DNA of 64,000 bases, from positions 496,001-560,000 of the forward strand of contig CBDFFR010000005.1 of NCBI GenBank assembly GCA_965246845.1. The letters run 5' to 3'. The notes beneath the pieces are model-generated. The model searched no databases. It was not told where the DNA came from and saw only the letters and a program-made list of their open reading frames with translations. This document shows, one piece after another, positions 44,326-53,037 of this stretch (position 1 is the stretch's first letter; every line of letters begins with the position of its first letter). A program made the position numbers and the translations under genes. This DNA is from JBBRMW01 sp965246845. Lineage in GTDB: Bacteria > Chloroflexota > Anaerolineae > Aggregatilineales > UBA2796.

Positions 44326-47300
44326 GTGAACAGTACACGGGACGCTATCACCATGCCTGTTTCCGACGCATCGGAACTGGTGCAAATTCCACAGGAATTA
44401 CGCGAACGGCCTATCGAACTCACCGATAATGCACGCACTGTTTTACGCAAGCGCTATCTGCGACGTGGCGAGGATGGCAACCCCGCCGAAACAGAACAGG
44501 AAATGTTCTGGCGGGTCGCGTATAACGTCGCGCTTGCAGAGACGCAACACGGCGGGGACCTGCGGCGCAATGCGTTCCGCTTCTATGATCTGCTCACTAA
44601 TCTCCAGTTCTTTCCTAATAGTCCGACGTTTACCGGAGCCGGAACACCGCTAGGTCAGTTGGCGGCATGTTTCGTCCTGAAAATCGACGATGATATGGGT
44701 CGCGGCGAGTCAGGGATATTTCAGGCGCTGCGCGATGCCGCGCTCATTCAACAAACAGGCGGCGGTAACGGCTTCTCATTCTCGCGACTGCGTCCGAAGG
44801 GCGCGATTGTGAAGAGCAGCAATGGGCAGGCGACGGGTCCAGTCGGGTTCCTGCGCGTGTACGATCAGGCTTTCGGAGAGATTGCTCAGGGCGGATCACG
44901 ACGCGGAGCTAATATGGCTGTACTGCGTGTTGACCATCCCGATGTAAGAGAATTCATAACATCAAAAACTGACGAGAGCAAGATCACAAACTTCAACATC
45001 TCGGTCGGGATCACGGACAAATTCATGCAGGCGGTCGAGCAGGATACCACCTATGACCTGATCAACCCGCAGAATGGCAGCGTGTGGGAGACGGTCCGCG
45101 CGCGTGAAATCTTCGACCTGATCGTGAAGCAGGCACATCATAACGGTGAGCCGGGCGTGCTGTTCCTCGATGCCGCAAACCGCCAGAATCCGGTCCCACA
45201 TTTGTATGAACTGGAGTCGACGAATCCCTGCTTTACCGGTGATACGCGCATCGCAACGGATCGCGGCTTGATCCGCATTGATGACCTTGCTAACGACAAC
45301 GCAGAGTTCATGGTTGCAACTGATAGCCGCGCTCCGCTTTCCGGTTTGGGGAATGCAGGCTCAAAGGCATCCGGTGTCGCTTTTCGTACATCGACCCCTG
45401 CTTGGAAGACGCGCGAGAATACCGCAGTATCGCGTCTGACAACCAAGCATGGATATGTGCTTACGGCCACTCCTGATCACAGGTTCCTGACTCCTGATCG
45501 CGGGTACGTCGCACTGCGCGACCTGAGTATTGGCGATAAACTTCTTTTGCAATCAGGTGAGGGCGCGTGGAGCCGGGAATATACTCTCCCCAACGTAGTG
45601 CAGGTGCAATACGCACTCACCACAATGGGACACGGTGGAGATCATCTCGGAGAAGCTACACGCTCACGAGCCGATTTTGCGGCGCAATACGCGCAGGTTC
45701 CATCGCACTGGTCGCACGAATTGGGCGTGGTGCTAGGTTGGCTGACTGGTGATGGCTGGATCAGTCCAAAAAGCGGCTCTCCTGTGGGGATGGTATTTGG
45801 CACAGCGAAAGATGAAGCACGCGAGACGATTCATGGCTATATGCAAGACTGGTTTGGTCCCGGTCATATGCACGAACGTGGGTCAGTCTACCAGTTGACC
45901 TATGGGCAACTTCCGTTGCGATTTTTTGAAACGCTTGGTGTACTCCATGCTCCTGCGCACGAGAAGCGCGTCCCTCAATCACTATGGAGTGCGCCGCGTG
46001 AAGCTGTCGTTGGTTTTCTGCAAGGTCTTTTCACTGCCGATGGAACAGTAAATCTCACTGTTGCAAAAGGGTCCTGCTCGGTACGGCTAGCAAGTTCATC
46101 AAAGGGTTTGCTCGAAGACGTGCAGTTGCTTCTTTTGAATTTCGGGATTGTAACCAAACTACACTTGCGTCGCGTGGCGGGCGGGCGAATGATGCCGGAT
46201 GGCCGTGGCGGTCACAAAGAATATATAGCACACGCCGACTACGAGCTGATCATTGATAAGGCAAATCGCGATCTGTTTGTCGAACAGATTGGCTTTGTTG
46301 ACACTGCCAAGCAAAACAAGGTTGCAGGTTTCATCACTGCAAAAGTACGTCGCTCGAATGCCGAGATGTTTATCACATCCGTTGCTGCCATTGATGATGC
46401 GGGAACGGCTGATGTTTACGATCTCACAGAGCGACAGACACACAGCCTAATTGCCAATGGTATTGTTTCGCATAACTGCGGAGAGCAATTCCTCGGACCC
46501 TTCGAGAACTGCTGCCTCGGCAGCATCAACCTCGTCAACGTGAATACGCCGGAAGGTCACGTCGATTGGGCGAAGCTGCAAGACCTCACGGAAACCGCGA
46601 CGCGCTTCCTTGATGACGTGGTGACGGCGAACAAGTACGTCCCGGCTGTGCCGCAGCTTGAAAAGGCCGCGCACGCCGTCCGGCGCATCGGACTCGGCAT
46701 CATGGGGCTGGGCGACCTGATGTACAAGTGCGGCATCCGCTATGGTTCCGAAGAGGGGCAGGAATTCGCTGGACAGATCATGGAGTTCGTGCGCTTCCAC
46801 GCCATGCAGACGAGCATCGCGCTGGCCGAAGAGCGTGGACCCTTCCCGGCAATCAAAGGCAGCATCTACGACCCGGAAGCCCTCACGTGGCAGCCGCCGC
46901 GCCCGCTGTTCCCGTATACGCGCAACTGGAAGCGCCCGGCGCTGAACTGGAATGAAGTCGTCGCGGGTCTGAGGCAGCATGGTATCCGCAATGGCGCAAC
47001 CCTTACCGTCGCACCGACGGGGACTATCGCGACTGTCTCCGGTTGCGAAGCCTATGGCTGCGAACCCGTCTTCGCGCTGGCCTATATCCGTCATGTGAAC
47101 GACCGGGGACAAGACCTGCAACTGCAATACACCAGCCCGCTCTTCGAGAAGGCGATGCAGGACTCTGGCCTCAGCGCGGATCAGATAGCGGCGATTGTCG
47201 AACAGGTCAACGTCGCGGGGTCCTGCCAGAGCGTGCAGGGCGTGCCGGATAACGTGCGCCACACATTCGTCGTCAGTTCGGATGTGAGCGCCGAAGAGCA

Positions 47301-48207
47301 TATTCGGATGCAGGCGGCGATGCAGGCGTTCGTTGATAATGCGATTTCAAAAACGGTAAATGGGCCGTCTACAATGACTTTAGAGCAGGTAGGACAAGCC
47401 TATATGCTCGGCTGGAAGCTGGGTTGCAAGGGCATGACCGTCTACGTCACGGGCAGCCGCGAAAAGGTGGTCCTCGAAACGCATGCGACCGCCGCGACGA
47501 AGGAAAGCAAAGACATCGCGACCCAACCCGCCGCAATCGAAGCACCGCCGCAGACGAGTACCGTCCTGCCGCCGATGCCCGCGCCAGCCGCACCCATGAA
47601 AATGTACGGCGAACTCAAGAAGTCGCGCTCGCGGATGCTCAGTGGCCGCACCTATCAGGTTGGGACTCCACTCGGCAAAACCTACGTAACCGTGAACGAG
47701 AACGGCGAAGGCCGGGGTCAGCCGTTCGAGGTCTTCACACACACCAGCAAGGCCGGGTCGGAAACGGCTGCGGTTTCCGAAGCGATTGGCCGCCTAGTCT
47801 CACTTGTGTTGCGCATCGCTTCGCCAATCAGCCCGCGCGAACGGTTGGAAGAAATCGTCGCGCAGTTGGCCGGGATCGGCGGCGGGCGCTCATCGGGCTA
47901 TGGCGCGGCACGCGTGCGCAGCCTGCCAGATGGCATCGCGCAGGTTTTGCAGGAATACCTCGATGAGACGATCAGCCAACTCAGTGTGAGTGATGATCAC
48001 GCACCCGCCGCACCGCAGATTACGGCCTCGGTGAAATCTGAGCCACTGGTTGCTCAGAACGGTACAGTTAATCACGGCACGCCTACCGCAATCGGCGTCG
48101 CCAACGGCAAGATCGTCGGGGACCTCTGCCCGGAATGCGGCGAAGCGACCCTGATCAATGAGGAAGGTTGCCGCAAGTGCTATACGTGCGGCTACTCCGA
48201 ATGCTGA
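44326..48207 (+). CDS. nrdJ: adenosylcobalamin-dependent class II ribonucleotide reductase, intein-containing precursor
   Basis: 1293 aa precursor; mature protein 877 aa. Class II RNR motifs: NLQFFPNSPTFTGAGTPLGQ, LIQQTGGGNGFSFSRLRPKG, GEIAQGGSRRGANMAVLRV, ESTNP|CGEQFLGPFENCCLG (radical Cys after splicing), TLTVAPTGTIATVSGCEAYG. The C-terminus has a zinc-ribbon/redox tail (LCPECGEATLINEEGCRKCY). It reduces ribonucleoside diphosphates using a B12-derived radical, independent of oxygen. GTG 44326 follows GGGGAGG. It lies 102 bp after nrdR; a 6-bp hairpin (44263-44281) is in the spacer. No cobalamin riboswitch was recognised. Confidence 0.95.
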   Translation: MNSTRDAITMPVSDASELVQIPQELRERPIELTDNARTVLRKRYLRRGEDGNPAETEQEMFWRVAYNVALAETQHGGDLRRNAFRFYDLLTNLQFFPNSPTFTGAGTPLGQLAACFVLKIDDDMGRGESGIFQALRDAALIQQTGGGNGFSFSRLRPKGAIVKSSNGQATGPVGFLRVYDQAFGEIAQGGSRRGANMAVLRVDHPDVREFITSKTDESKITNFNISVGITDKFMQAVEQDTTYDLINPQNGSVWETVRAREIFDLIVKQAHHNGEPGVLFLDAANRQNPVPHLYELESTNPCFTGDTRIATDRGLIRIDDLANDNAEFMVATDSRAPLSGLGNAGSKASGVAFRTSTPAWKTRENTAVSRLTTKHGYVLTATPDHRFLTPDRGYVALRDLSIGDKLLLQSGEGAWSREYTLPNVVQVQYALTTMGHGGDHLGEATRSRADFAAQYAQVPSHWSHELGVVLGWLTGDGWISPKSGSPVGMVFGTAKDEARETIHGYMQDWFGPGHMHERGSVYQLTYGQLPLRFFETLGVLHAPAHEKRVPQSLWSAPREAVVGFLQGLFTADGTVNLTVAKGSCSVRLASSSKGLLEDVQLLLLNFGIVTKLHLRRVAGGRMMPDGRGGHKEYIAHADYELIIDKANRDLFVEQIGFVDTAKQNKVAGFITAKVRRSNAEMFITSVAAIDDAGTADVYDLTERQTHSLIANGIVSHNCGEQFLGPFENCCLGSINLVNVNTPEGHVDWAKLQDLTETATRFLDDVVTANKYVPAVPQLEKAAHAVRRIGLGIMGLGDLMYKCGIRYGSEEGQEFAGQIMEFVRFHAMQTSIALAEERGPFPAIKGSIYDPEALTWQPPRPLFPYTRNWKRPALNWNEVVAGLRQHGIRNGATLTVAPTGTIATVSGCEAYGCEPVFALAYIRHVNDRGQDLQLQYTSPLFEKAMQDSGLSADQIAAIVEQVNVAGSCQSVQGVPDNVRHTFVVSSDVSAEEHIRMQAAMQAFVDNAISKTVNGPSTMTLEQVGQAYMLGWKLGCKGMTVYVTGSREKVVLETHATAATKESKDIATQPAAIEAPPQTSTVLPPMPAPAAPMKMYGELKKSRSRMLSGRTYQVGTPLGKTYVTVNENGEGRGQPFEVFTHTSKAGSETAAVSEAIGRLVSLVLRIASPISPRERLEEIVAQLAGIGGGRSSGYGAARVRSLPDGIAQVLQEYLDETISQLSVSDDHAPAAPQITASVKSEPLVAQNGTVNHGTPTAIGVANGKIVGDLCPECGEATLINEEGCRKCYTCGYSEC
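45229..46476 (+). other. NrdJ intein with LAGLIDADG endonuclease
   Basis: 416 aa, precursor residues 302-717. It starts with Cys1 (CFTGDTRIATDRGLIRIDDL), has block B TATPDHRFLTPD, DOD motif one VVLGWLTGDGWI and motif two GFLQGLFTADGTVNL with both aspartates present, block F DVYDLTERQTHSLI and block G NGIVSHN. The +1 residue is Cys718, the radical cysteine of NPCGEQ. All splicing and endonuclease residues I can check are intact, so it may still be mobile. Confidence 0.95.
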
Positions 48208-48221
48208 TCTGACGCGAAAAG

Positions 48222-48287
48222 TGGGTCGGTCAAGCCCGACCCCTACACAATGCGGGTTGACTGTAGGGGCGGGGCTTGACCCGCCCA
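48222..48287. repeat. dispersed intergenic inverted-repeat element, full copy
   Basis: Left half gggtcggtcaagcccg...ccctaca and right half tgtaggggcggggcttg...cccgccc face each other across a spacer with caatgcgg. It has the same layout and length as the copy at 9520-9582, and lies between the converging nrdJ and ABC-F genes. Confidence 0.82.
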
Positions 48288-48307
48288 ACCAACATAGTCG
48301 GCATGGA

Positions 48308-49987
48308 CTACGAACGGGAATGTTTGAGGACCGGGTGCAGCATTGACGCATCCCGCGCGGTGACGTAATCAGTATATCCACCCTCGTAACTACGCAAAAC
48401 GCCACCATCCAGACCAAGCACACGATCCACTACCTGATCGAGGAAATAGCGGTCGTGCGAGATGGTGAGAACCGTCCCCTCGAAGCTGTCCAGCGCGTTT
48501 TCCAGCGCCTCGCATGAGGCAATATCGAGGTTGTTGGTCGGCTCATCGAGCAGCAGCAAATTCGGTTTTTGTAGCATCAGGCAGGCCAGTTGCAAGCGGC
48601 TTCGTTCGCCGCCGCTGAGTGTGGCGATTGGCTGCCGCGCCTGAACATAGCTGAACAGGAACTTGCCGAGGAACGCGACCGCTTCCCCTTCTCCGATAGG
48701 CGTCAGGTCGCGGACGCGCTCGATAGGCGTGCGGTGCATCCAGTCGCGCAGGGTTTGGTGTTCCTGTGAATAGTAGCCCACACGCACGCTCGGACCGACG
48801 CGCACAGTCCCCTCGAACGGCTCATATTCGCCCAAAATCAACTTGAACAGAACGGATTTGCCCGCGCCATTGGGTCCGCATAGGCCGACCCGCTCCCCGT
48901 GTTGTATCAGAAAATTCAGACCGTCGAACAGCAGATCGTCGCCAAAGGCCATCGCCAGCGCTTTGGCCTCGATTACCTTTGTGCTGCCACGCCACCCGGC
49001 AAGTTGCAGGCTCATCTGGCGGCGCTCCGTCACCTTATCGATGATCTCCCCGTTGGCTTCCATTTTGTCCAGCATTTTGCGGCGGCTGCGCGCCTGCCTG
49101 ATGTGCCGCTCATCTTCCGTGACGCGCGCCCAATATTCAAAACGAGTAATCGCTGCTTCGATCTTCTGGATTTCCTTCTGCTGCGCAATGTACATTTGCT
49201 GCTGGCGCAGGCGTTGCACCTCGCGCTCATTGACATAGGCGGTGTAGTTGCCTTTATACGTTGTCAGCTTGCCGTCTGCCAGTTCAACGATGCTCTGCGC
49301 TATACCATCGAGCAGGTAGCGGTCGTGCGAGACGACGATCACGGTTCCCGAATAGCCCCGCATGACGGCTTCGAGCATCTGCTTCGCTTCCAAATCGAGA
49401 TGGTTATCCGGTTCGTCGAGCAATAGCACGTCCGGAGCTTGCAGCATCAGGCAGGTGATCGCGACGAGTTTCTTCTGTCCGCCGCTCAGGGCTTCCGTCG
49501 GCAGGTCATAATCGGCCTCGGTGAAGCCGAGCGCGGCCAGCGTGGAGCGGACCCGGCTGGCGTGCGCCGGACCGCCAAGTTCCTCATAGGTCGCGAGCGC
49601 GCGTTCCTGCCTGTCGAGTGCGCGGGAAAGCGCCGCCGGGTTGCCGTACACTGCCGGGTCCGCAAGCTGAGTTTCGATGCGCCGCAATTGCGCCTCCACT
49701 TCCACGAGCGCGGGCGGCAAGGCGCTCGCGGCATCGATCAACGTCACGTTTGGCGGCAGTGTCACTTCCTGCGGCAAATAGCCGACCGTCACGCCGCGCA
49801 TCCGCGTCACCATCCCGGCGAAGGGCGAGACCTCACCCGTGATCGCCTTGAGCAGCGATGACTTTCCTGCGCCGTTGGGTCCGATCAGGCCAATACGCTC
49901 GTGGTCGCCAATCGACCAGTCGAGCGCGGCAAAGATGACGCGCCCGCCGTGATTCAAAGCCAGCTTGTCGATCTGAATGATGTGCAT
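48308..49987 (-). CDS. ABC-F family ATP-binding protein
   Basis: 559 aa. Two ABC domains without membrane helices: Walker A GPNGAGKSSLLKAITGE and GPNGAGKSVLFKLILGE, signatures LSGGQKKLVAI and LSGGERSRLQLACL, Walker B LLLDEPDNHLDL and LLLDEPTNNLDI. The charged linker between domains (about 240-320) is the P-site tRNA-interaction motif of ABC-F proteins. They act on ribosomes; some give antibiotic resistance (ARE), others are translation factors such as EttA/Uup. ATG 49987 is chosen; the TTG at 50014 lies in the leader terminator. A ribosome-sensing leader precedes it. Confidence 0.92.
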   Translation of the reverse strand: MHIIQIDKLALNHGGRVIFAALDWSIGDHERIGLIGPNGAGKSSLLKAITGEVSPFAGMVTRMRGVTVGYLPQEVTLPPNVTLIDAASALPPALVEVEAQLRRIETQLADPAVYGNPAALSRALDRQERALATYEELGGPAHASRVRSTLAALGFTEADYDLPTEALSGGQKKLVAITCLMLQAPDVLLLDEPDNHLDLEAKQMLEAVMRGYSGTVIVVSHDRYLLDGIAQSIVELADGKLTTYKGNYTAYVNEREVQRLRQQQMYIAQQKEIQKIEAAITRFEYWARVTEDERHIRQARSRRKMLDKMEANGEIIDKVTERRQMSLQLAGWRGSTKVIEAKALAMAFGDDLLFDGLNFLIQHGERVGLCGPNGAGKSVLFKLILGEYEPFEGTVRVGPSVRVGYYSQEHQTLRDWMHRTPIERVRDLTPIGEGEAVAFLGKFLFSYVQARQPIATLSGGERSRLQLACLMLQKPNLLLLDEPTNNLDIASCEALENALDSFEGTVLTISHDRYFLDQVVDRVLGLDGGVLRSYEGGYTDYVTARDASMLHPVLKHSRS

Positions 49988-50012
49988 GTGTTTACATCCT
50001 TTTTCGGGAATC

Positions 50013-50047
50013 AAAAACGACGATGGGCGTGTTGCGCCATCGTCGTT
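50013..50047 (-). terminator. terminator hairpin in the ABC-F leader (candidate attenuator)
   Basis: Minus-strand stem of 11 bp plus 2 bp after a bulge (aacgacgatgg / ccatcgtcgtt), followed by TTTTT. It lies only 26 bp before the ABC-F start, so read-through is required for expression. Confidence 0.8.
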
Positions 50048-50083
50048 CTGCGGTCGAGTTTAATTAGTGAATAACTTACTCGG

Positions 50084-50167
50084 TTAGCAGGCGCAATCTC
50101 TCCTATTGCGCCGCACGGTCGATGCTTTTGCCGTCCGGGAGAGGATATATGCGCCGAAGTAAATCAT
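50084..50167 (-). CDS. candidate 27-aa leader peptide upstream of ABC-F gene
   Basis: ATG at 50167, stop TAA 50084. The peptide starts MIYFGAYILSRTAKAS and ends RRNRRDCAC, with arginines in the second half. The coding end overlaps an 8-bp stem (ggcgcaat / attgcgcc, 50091-50113), 37 bp before the terminator. The start has no strong Shine-Dalgarno. A leader peptide whose translation decides terminator formation is known for several ARE ABC-F genes; this is inference here. Confidence 0.4.
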   Translation of the reverse strand: MIYFGAYILSRTAKASTVRRNRRDCAC

Positions 50168-50317
50168 GTCAGAAAGGATACATGAATTGCGGTGACGAGT
50201 CAAGATTTGGCAGTTTCTTCGCTTGTCTTGCGGTTTGTTGCCGCGCCGCGCCCTTGTGTTACAATCACGCATGGCGAGCGGCCAAATTTCCGGGATGCGG
50301 GGAAAGCGAAGGCAGGC

Positions 50318-51679
50318 GTGGGGCGCTGGGCAAACAAATATGTAATTGGCCTGACCGGGAATATTGCGATGGGCAAGAGCCTTGTCCGCAAAATGCTCGA
50401 AAATTTGGGCGCGTATACCATCGATGCGGATGGCCTCGCACATCAGGCGATGGCTCCCGGCGCACCGACCTACGGACCTATCGTTGAATACTTCGGCAAG
50501 TGGATATTGGATGGCGAAAAGAAGATCGACCGGGCGCGGCTCGGCGCGGTTGTTTTCTCGCACAATGCGGCGTTGAATCTACTCGAAAAACTCACGCATC
50601 CGGTGGTCGGGCAGGCAATCGATATTCTGGTCAGCCGCGCCAAACAGCCGATTGTCGTGGTTGAAGCGATCAAGCTGGTCGATGGCGTGCTGGGTGGGCA
50701 GGTCGATGCGATATGGGTCGTCGATGCCACGCCGGAAGTGCAGCTTCAACGGTTGATCGAGAAGCGCAGCAACAGCGAATATGAAGCGCGCAAGCGCATC
50801 GAGACGCAGAACCCGCAAGCCGATAAAATCTCGCGCGCCGATGTGATTATTTACAACAACGGCTCGCCCGAAGATGTGTATATGCAGGTCCAGCGCGAAT
50901 GGCAGAAGACCATGACCGCGTTGCGCCCGACGACGAACGCGATCCCGGTTGTTGCACAGCCACGCCCTGCACAACCTGCCCCAATGCCTGCTGGCAAGCC
51001 GCCGACGGGTCCGCTCGCACCGCCAGCCACACCACCGCCGACATCTGCATCAATCAAACCGCCGACAGGTCCGCTTGTGCCGCCACCCGCGCCGCTTGCA
51101 AAGCCACCCACCGGACCCCTCGGCCAACCCGCTGTGAAAAAGCCGCAAACGGGTTCGCTGCTGGCGACCTACGCGCCCCATTCTTCCGCTTCGACCGTCG
51201 AAGTACGGCGCGGGACGCCAAAGAACGCAGACGCCATAGCGCGGCTGCTCGTACAGGCAAGCGGCAAGCAAATCGGGCGCATGGATGTGATCCTCGCCTT
51301 CGGTGAGAAATCATATCTGCTCGCGGAAATCGGCGGGCGTATGATCGGGATCGCGGGCTTTCAAGTGGAAAACCTGATTACGCGCATGGATGAGTTCTTC
51401 ATTGTCCCGGATGTACCGCTGGCTGCCGTCGCGCCGCAGCTCATTACGGCGGTCGAGGAAGCGAGCAAGGAACTCCAGAGCGAGGTCGGCTTTATGTTCA
51501 TCCCGCGCACCGCGCCGCCCAACCTGCTCGGCGCGTTCTTTGGCCTCGGTTACGAGCGGATCGAAATCGATTCGCTCAAAGTCCCGGCGTGGCGCGAGGC
51601 TGCACAGGAATTGCAATCATCCGAGAAACAAATCCTGATGAAGAAGCTGCGCGCCGAACGTGTCTTGAAACCCGTCTAA
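50318..51679 (+). CDS. coaE: dephospho-CoA kinase fused to a GNAT-like domain
   Basis: 453 aa. Residues 7-200 are CoaE: P-loop YVIGLTGNIAMGKS (GNIAMGKS, 14-21), AYTIDADGLAHQAM, FGKWILDGEKKIDRARLG, LEKLTHPVV and PEVQLQRLIEKRSNSE. It phosphorylates dephospho-CoA, the last CoA-biosynthesis step. A Pro-rich linker (205-285) carries three PPTGPL repeats and a PQTGSL variant. Residues 294-453 resemble a GNAT fold (STVEVRRGTPKNADAIARLL; LLAEIGGRMIGIAGFQVENL; FFGLGYERIEIDSLKV) but the QxxGxG acetyl-CoA loop is not recognisable. GTG 50318 is chosen; an AAGG lies upstream. The C-terminal domain's function is unknown. Confidence 0.85.
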   Translation: MGRWANKYVIGLTGNIAMGKSLVRKMLENLGAYTIDADGLAHQAMAPGAPTYGPIVEYFGKWILDGEKKIDRARLGAVVFSHNAALNLLEKLTHPVVGQAIDILVSRAKQPIVVVEAIKLVDGVLGGQVDAIWVVDATPEVQLQRLIEKRSNSEYEARKRIETQNPQADKISRADVIIYNNGSPEDVYMQVQREWQKTMTALRPTTNAIPVVAQPRPAQPAPMPAGKPPTGPLAPPATPPPTSASIKPPTGPLVPPPAPLAKPPTGPLGQPAVKKPQTGSLLATYAPHSSASTVEVRRGTPKNADAIARLLVQASGKQIGRMDVILAFGEKSYLLAEIGGRMIGIAGFQVENLITRMDEFFIVPDVPLAAVAPQLITAVEEASKELQSEVGFMFIPRTAPPNLLGAFFGLGYERIEIDSLKVPAWREAAQELQSSEKQILMKKLRAERVLKPV

Positions 51680-51694
51680 GAGAGAATAGAAGCT

Positions 51695-52042
51695 GTGAAT
51701 AACGCCTACCAATCGTTGAAAAAACTGCCCGCGCTCGGCCAATTTCTGGTCTTCGCGGAAGACCGTCCGCGCATCGCGGCATGGATTGTGCTGTCGCTCG
51801 GCATCGTAATTTTGCTGCTGATCGAAGCGCGTGATGTCGGGCTGCTGATCGGCCAGTGGGCGGCGCTGATCGGCGCGTCCATTCTGGTCGCGGGGCTGTG
51901 TATCTGGATTGTGTCGTGGGAAGACAAGGACGACCCCGCTCCCGAAAGCACGAGCATCCCGACGCCCGGCGAACCCGCCAGCACGGTCACGACAGTCACG
52001 ACTGAGAACGGCAGCAAGGTCACAACCACCAGTGAATCGTAA
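51695..52042 (+). CDS. small two-helix membrane protein
   Basis: 115 aa, unrecognised family. Two transmembrane helices (about 28-44 and 48-72) are followed by an acidic/Thr-rich tail (EDKDDPAPESTSIPTPGEP). GTG start 15 bp after coaE; its end overlaps the next gene by 11 bp, so the three genes are probably one operon. Confidence 0.75.
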   Translation: MNNAYQSLKKLPALGQFLVFAEDRPRIAAWIVLSLGIVILLLIEARDVGLLIGQWAALIGASILVAGLCIWIVSWEDKDDPAPESTSIPTPGEPASTVTTVTTENGSKVTTTSES

Positions 52043-52910
52043 TCTGAAATCGGCGCTAGCCGCTGCGCTCGCGCTGGTTCTTCTCATCGCGGGGCTGCGT
52101 TCGGCGCTCGCACAGGATGAAGTTTCGGTCCGGTTCGATTTTCAGAATATCCGGCAGGGGCAGGCTGGCGTCGTCTACGTGAGCGGCGCGAACCTCGTGC
52201 GCGGCACGGCCACCACCTTCGACCGTGAATTCCAGTGCTACCCAATTTCCGGCGGCCTTGCCTGTCTGCTTGCCGCCCCGATGGATCAGGTCATCCGCGC
52301 CTATCCGGTCGCATTCACGTTTTACCGTGCGGATGGTACTGTGGTGCAGCGCGGCAGCAATGTCAGCGTAGCGAACGGCGGCTTCATCGCGGAGCCATTC
52401 ACATTACCCAACTATCTAAACTATTTGCTGCGTGACGATATTCAGCAAAACGAGGATTTGCGGCTCGGTGATGTCTATGGCATCGTTACGCCCAAAAAGT
52501 ATTGGGAAGGGACCTTTAACCCGCCCGTGAACAGCCCGCTTGTCAGTTCCTTTGGCGCGGTCCGCACCTATACGAATACAGGCGCGGTGCGGCGGCATAC
52601 AGGTGTGGACCTGCGCGCCGCGATGGGAACCCCTGTGCTGGCTTCCGCGAGCGGGCGCGTGGCGCTCTCGCGACCGATGGATATTCACGGCAACAATATC
52701 GTCATCGATCACGGCTATGGCATTTATACGGAATACGCGCACCTCTCGGAGCGCTATGTCGTGCCGGGGCAGTTCGTCTTGCAGGGCGATGTGATCGGCT
52801 TGAGCGGCAACACCGGGCGCAGCACCGGACCGCACATCCACTGGGAAGTCTCGGTCGGCGGGGTGGTCGTCAGTCCGCTGGTATTCGCCGGGCTGCGGTT
52901 GCCGCAATAG
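52032..52910 (+). CDS. secreted M23/LytM metallopeptidase
   Basis: 292 aa. Signal peptide NRNLKSALAAALALVLLIAG (cleaved after ALA). An N-terminal Ig-like domain (about 30-140) precedes the LytM domain, in which zinc ligands appear as RRHTGVDLRAAMGTPVLAS (HxxxD) and TGRSTGPHIHWEVSVGG (HxH). The family hydrolyses peptidoglycan cross-links. GTG 52032 gives the full signal peptide; the open frame farther upstream overlaps the membrane protein gene. It fits an envelope-remodelling operon with the neighbours. Confidence 0.9.
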   Translation: MNRNLKSALAAALALVLLIAGLRSALAQDEVSVRFDFQNIRQGQAGVVYVSGANLVRGTATTFDREFQCYPISGGLACLLAAPMDQVIRAYPVAFTFYRADGTVVQRGSNVSVANGGFIAEPFTLPNYLNYLLRDDIQQNEDLRLGDVYGIVTPKKYWEGTFNPPVNSPLVSSFGAVRTYTNTGAVRRHTGVDLRAAMGTPVLASASGRVALSRPMDIHGNNIVIDHGYGIYTEYAHLSERYVVPGQFVLQGDVIGLSGNTGRSTGPHIHWEVSVGGVVVSPLVFAGLRLPQ

Positions 52911-53037
52911 ACCTCCGTTCTGCACATCTGTATAACAATTAGCCCGCACATCCCGTTTCGGAACGCTTCTGAGACTCGCGATCTGGAAGACCATGCTATA
53001 GTGATCCTATGCAGGTTTTGCATTTCTGGAGGCTCAT

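Larger units (their letters stand above)
49988..50317. other. divergent leader region between ABC-F and coaE genes
   Basis: This 330-bp spacer holds the ABC-F leader (minus strand: small ORF 50084-50167, then a stem at 50091-50113 and the terminator at 50013-50047) and, on the plus strand, a TACAAT at 50260-50265 upstream of coaE. A 24-codon plus-strand ORF begins at ATG 50271 five bases after that -10 and ends overlapping the coaE start region; its meaning is unclear. Confidence 0.6.

Noticed and set aside
50271..50345. 24-codon ORF starting five bases after a TACAAT box upstream of coaE
   Set aside because: Out of frame with coaE, no ribosome site and no support beyond its position; noted only in the intergenic entry.
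50084..50563. 159-codon minus frame overlapping coaE
   Set aside because: Most of it is antisense to the CoaE P-loop domain. Only its last 27 codons, free of coaE, were retained as a possible leader peptide.
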